The translations under genes were made by a program, and so were the position numbers. The notes beneath the pieces are model-generated. The model was not told the origin of the DNA, searched no databases, and saw only the letters and a program-made list of their open reading frames with translations. A DNA stretch of 14,800 nt from Clostridia bacterium (GTDB lineage: Bacteria; Bacillota; DSM-521; Neomoorellales; Neomoorellaceae), in contig JAAYGJ010000189.1 in assembly GCA_012727745.1 (NCBI GenBank), positions 1 to 14,800 on the forward strand, given 5' to 3'. Positions 12,442-14,800 of this stretch are shown one piece after another; positions within the stretch are counted from its first letter, which is position 1, and each line of letters starts with the position of its first letter.

Positions 12442-14520
12442 ATGTCTAGACAATACCCACTGGAAAAAATCAGAAACATCGGTATCATGGCGCATATTGA
12501 TGCCGGCAAAACTACTACCACCGAGAGGATACTTTTTTATACTGGACGTGTGCACCGTATGGGCGAGGTTCATGATGGCAATGCTGTCATGGACTGGATG
12601 GAACAGGAGCAGGAACGGGGGATTACCATTTCCTCGGCTGCTACTACCTGTTTTTGGCGGGGCCACCAGATTAACATTATTGACACGCCAGGGCACGTGG
12701 ACTTCACCGTCGAGGTAGAACGTTCCTTGCGTGTCCTGGATGGAGCGGTAGCTGTATTTTGTTCCGTGGGTGGGGTAGAGCCCCAGTCGGAAACTGTCTG
12801 GCACCAGGCTGATAAATATCGAGTTCCACGGATTGCTTATATTAACAAAATGGACCGCGTTGGCGCTGACTTTTTCCGGGGCATAAAAATGATAGCGGAG
12901 CGCCTGGGGGCCAATCCGGTGCCGCTGCAATTACCAATAGGGTCAGAGGATAAATTTGTGGGCCTGGTGGATTTGGTAACCTGCAAAGCGATTTACTACA
13001 CTGATGATTTTGGTACTACTATTGATGAAGAAGCCGTTCCTGCAGATATGCTTGATCTGGTAAACGAGTACCGGGAAAAGCTGCTGGAGGCGGTAGCCGA
13101 AAGTGACGAAGAGCTAATGCTCAAATACCTTGAAGGGGAAGAATTGAGCATTGACGAGATTAAGGCCGGTATTCGTAAAGCTACAGTTGCTGTGAAAATG
13201 GTTCCGGTTCTCTGCGGTTCTTCTTTTAAAAATAAGGGTGTTCAGCCGTTGCTGGATGCTGTGGTTGACTACCTGCCTGCCCCTACTGATGTGCCTGCTA
13301 TCCAGGGTGTTGATCCGGAAACCGGGTCAGATGATGAACGTCATTCCAGCGATAATGAGCCTTTTGCAGCCCTTGCTTTTAAGATTATGGCCGACCCCTA
13401 CGTAGGAAAACTCACCTTTTTCCGGGTTTATTCCGGGACACTTAAGTCTGGTGCATATGTATATAATTCAACCAAAGGTAAACGGGAACGGGTTGGCAGG
13501 ATTTTAAGGATGCATGCCAATGACCGAGAGGAAGTTGAAGAAGCTTACGCTGGTGATATTGCGGCGGCAGTAGGTTTGAAGACAACCAGTACCGGTGACA
13601 CCTTGTGCGATGGAGAGCATCCTATCATTCTGGAAGCTATGGAATTCCCTGAGCCGGTTATTTCGGTGGCAATTGAACCGAAGACTAAAGCTGACCAGGA
13701 AAAAATGAGCCTGGCGTTGCAGAAACTGGCAGAGGAAGATCCTACTTTCAGGATGCATACTGACCCTGAGACCGGGCAGACCATCATTGAGGGCATGGGT
13801 GAATTGCACCTGGAGATTATTGTTGACCGTATGCTGAGAGAATTTAAAGTTAGCGCCAATGTAGGGCGGCCGCAGGTGGCATATAAGGAAACTATCAGCC
13901 GTCCGGCCAAAGCTGAGGGCAAATTTATTCGCCAGACAGGCGGGCACGGCCAGTATGGTCACGTCGTTATTGAACTGGAACCCTTGCAGCCAGGTAAAGG
14001 TTATGAATTCGTTAACAAGATTGTGGGTGGGGCCATACCTAAAGAGTATATTCCAGCAGTCGATGCAGGGATTAAAGAGGCAATGGCCTATGGGATAGTT
14101 GCCGGCTATCCGGTAGTAGATGTGCGGGCGACCTTGGTAGATGGCTCCTATCACGAGGTCGACTCCTCCGAAATGGCCTTTAAGATAGCTGGTTCCCTGG
14201 CTTTTAAGGAAGCAGCCAAGAAGGCCGGGCCAGTTCTTTTAGAACCGATCATGAAAGTTGAAGTTGTAGTGCCGGAAGAATATACGGGGGACGTTATTGG
14301 CGACCTTAATGCGCGTCGGGGCCGAGTGGAAGGCATGGAACCTCAGGGCAAGACCCAGGTAATCAGGGCCCTCGTACCTCTGGCAGAAATGTTCGGCTAT
14401 GCTACTGACCTGCGCTCCCGTACCCAGGGCCGGGGTACTTACGTAATGCAGTTTGACCGTGCCGAACTAATACCGCCAAATATTGCTGAAGCAATCATTA
14501 ATAAACGTCAGGGCCTATGA
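12442..14520 (+). CDS. fusA: Translation elongation factor G
   Basis: EF-G drives translocation of tRNA and mRNA on the ribosome using GTP, and helps recycle ribosomes. The protein has 692 residues, full length. The G domain has the P-loop AHIDAGKT (17-24), the switch I motif QERGITI near residues 57-63, DTPGH (81-85) and NKMD (135-138). Domain II follows with ADPYVGKLTFFRVYSGTL. Domains III-V include EDPTFRMHTDPETGQTII, GMGELHLEIIVDR and the domain V signature DLNARRGRVEGM. AAGGG (12428-12432) lies nine bases before the ATG. This is the canonical EF-G after rpsL-rpsG, not a resistance-type or mitochondrial paralogue. No residue loss was noticed. Confidence 0.98.
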   Translation: MSRQYPLEKIRNIGIMAHIDAGKTTTTERILFYTGRVHRMGEVHDGNAVMDWMEQEQERGITISSAATTCFWRGHQINIIDTPGHVDFTVEVERSLRVLDGAVAVFCSVGGVEPQSETVWHQADKYRVPRIAYINKMDRVGADFFRGIKMIAERLGANPVPLQLPIGSEDKFVGLVDLVTCKAIYYTDDFGTTIDEEAVPADMLDLVNEYREKLLEAVAESDEELMLKYLEGEELSIDEIKAGIRKATVAVKMVPVLCGSSFKNKGVQPLLDAVVDYLPAPTDVPAIQGVDPETGSDDERHSSDNEPFAALAFKIMADPYVGKLTFFRVYSGTLKSGAYVYNSTKGKRERVGRILRMHANDREEVEEAYAGDIAAAVGLKTTSTGDTLCDGEHPIILEAMEFPEPVISVAIEPKTKADQEKMSLALQKLAEEDPTFRMHTDPETGQTIIEGMGELHLEIIVDRMLREFKVSANVGRPQVAYKETISRPAKAEGKFIRQTGGHGQYGHVVIELEPLQPGKGYEFVNKIVGGAIPKEYIPAVDAGIKEAMAYGIVAGYPVVDVRATLVDGSYHEVDSSEMAFKIAGSLAFKEAAKKAGPVLLEPIMKVEVVVPEEYTGDVIGDLNARRGRVEGMEPQGKTQVIRALVPLAEMFGYATDLRSRTQGRGTYVMQFDRAELIPPNIAEAIINKRQGL

Positions 14521-14527
14521 GATAGGG

Positions 14528-14677
14528 GAAGTTGGAGGTGAGAGCTACTTCTACCTTCCACAACCTTGTAGTGTTTATCTGTTTAGTATATTAGCATTAA
14601 ATGAGGCCTGAGAGCCGGAGGTCAGAGCCGAATTTCTGGTTTCTACTTCCCGCCTCACACCTCACACCTCACACTTC
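14528..14677. repeat. Repeat-bearing spacer between fusA and tuf, MITE-like
   Basis: The spacer has ends that are imperfect inverted repeats. The left 17 bases (14528-14544) match the reverse complement of 14661-14677 at 14 of 17 positions. The right end contains three exact tandem CTCACAC copies at 14654-14674. The 14633-14659 part resembles the spacer before rplL. No gene is visible. This may be a small mobile-type or dispersed repeat, or two purine/pyrimidine-rich tracts that match by composition. No target-site duplication was identified. Confidence 0.4.
14566..14594 (+). promoter_or_regulatory. Weak candidate promoter for the second tuf
   Basis: TTGTAG (14566-14571) is followed by TATATT (14587-14592; 15-bp spacer, 5 of 6) or TATTAG (14589-14594; 17-bp spacer, 4 of 6). 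The -35 matches only 3 of 6. tuf is often also expressed from the upstream str promoter. Evidence is thin. Confidence 0.25.
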
Positions 14678-14701
14678 GAACAAAAGAGGAGGCAAAAGAA
14701 G

Positions 14702-14800
14702 ATGGCCAAGCAAAAATTTGAACGCACGAAACCGCATGTTAACGTAGGGACGATAGGGCACGTTGACCACGGCAAGACCACATTGACGGCAGCGATGACA
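14702..14800 (+). CDS. tuf: Elongation factor Tu, N-terminal fragment (second tuf copy, runs off window)
   Basis: Only the first 33 codons are present, beginning MAKQKFERTKPHVNVGTIGH. The P-loop GHVDHGKT is at residues 19-26, within the GTPase domain, and the fragment ends TTLTAAMT at the window edge. AGAGGAGG (14685-14692) lies nine bases before the ATG. It sits after fusA, the ancestral str-operon position, but 181 bases away and behind a repeat-bearing spacer. The visible part does not overlap the visible part of the first tuf, so their identity cannot be compared here. It is cut by the window end, not damaged. Confidence 0.97.
   Translation, partial: MAKQKFERTKPHVNVGTIGHVDHGKTTLTAAMT

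Noticed and set aside
12340..12930. 196-residue minus-strand frame across the rpsG-fusA junction
   Set aside because: It overlaps the conserved EF-G GTPase domain and the spacer, with no recognisable domain and no supported start.
13504..14154. 216-residue minus-strand frame inside fusA
   Set aside because: Entirely antisense to conserved EF-G domains; no motif seen.
1..14800. CRISPR array, prophage, transposase gene, toxin-antitoxin or defence genes
   Set aside because: None is seen; all coding space is filled by core translation and transcription genes.

Overview
The window is an uninterrupted plus-strand run of translation and transcription genes. The order is tuf (3' end) - rpmG - secE - nusG - rplK - rplA - rplJ - rplL - rpoB - rpoC - L7Ae-family gene - rpsL - rpsG - fusA - tuf (5' end). 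The L7Ae-like gene between rpoC and rpsL, the purine-rich Shine-Dalgarno sites, the L10 leader with an intrinsic terminator and the RpoB/RpoC architecture point to a Firmicute. A tuf copy in front of rpmG-secE-nusG plus a second one after fusA fits the Clostridia, in particular Peptococcaceae-like lineages. That placement is inference; no species is claimed. Base composition looks close to balanced by eye.

Region by region: (1) 1-1325 holds the end of one EF-Tu gene, a promoter (TTGACA, 17-bp spacer, extended -10), a roughly 145-nt structured leader, then L33, SecE and NusG. (2) 1342-2518 holds L11 and L1, with a hairpin just before rplA that looks like the L1 autoregulatory site. (3) 2519-3798 holds the L10 leader with its terminator, then L10 and L7/L12. 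The rplJ-rplL gap carries a near-perfect palindrome. (4) 3799-4206 is a 408-nt gap with a strong hairpin, a second promoter of the same design and a 12-bp leader hairpin in front of rpoB. (5) 4207-11174 holds the two large RNA polymerase subunits; RpoB ends in a very acidic tail. (6) 11213-14520 holds the L7Ae-like protein, S12, S7 and EF-G (str-type operon). (7) 14521-14701 is an unusual spacer with three exact heptamer repeats and TIR-like ends, followed by the second tuf.

Together these genes supply the ribosomal L1 stalk (L1), the L11/L10/L12 GTPase-recruiting stalk, the two elongation factors that use that stalk, the decoding-site proteins S12 and S7, the RNA polymerase catalytic core, its elongation factor NusG and the essential translocon subunit SecE.

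I found no undescribed multi-gene system: every gene belongs to a known core family and the active-site residues checked are intact. What merits a second look lies between the genes. There are several RNA leaders (one recognised with confidence, one very likely, three unassigned), and a repeat-like element appears to be shared by the rplJ-rplL and fusA-tuf spacers.
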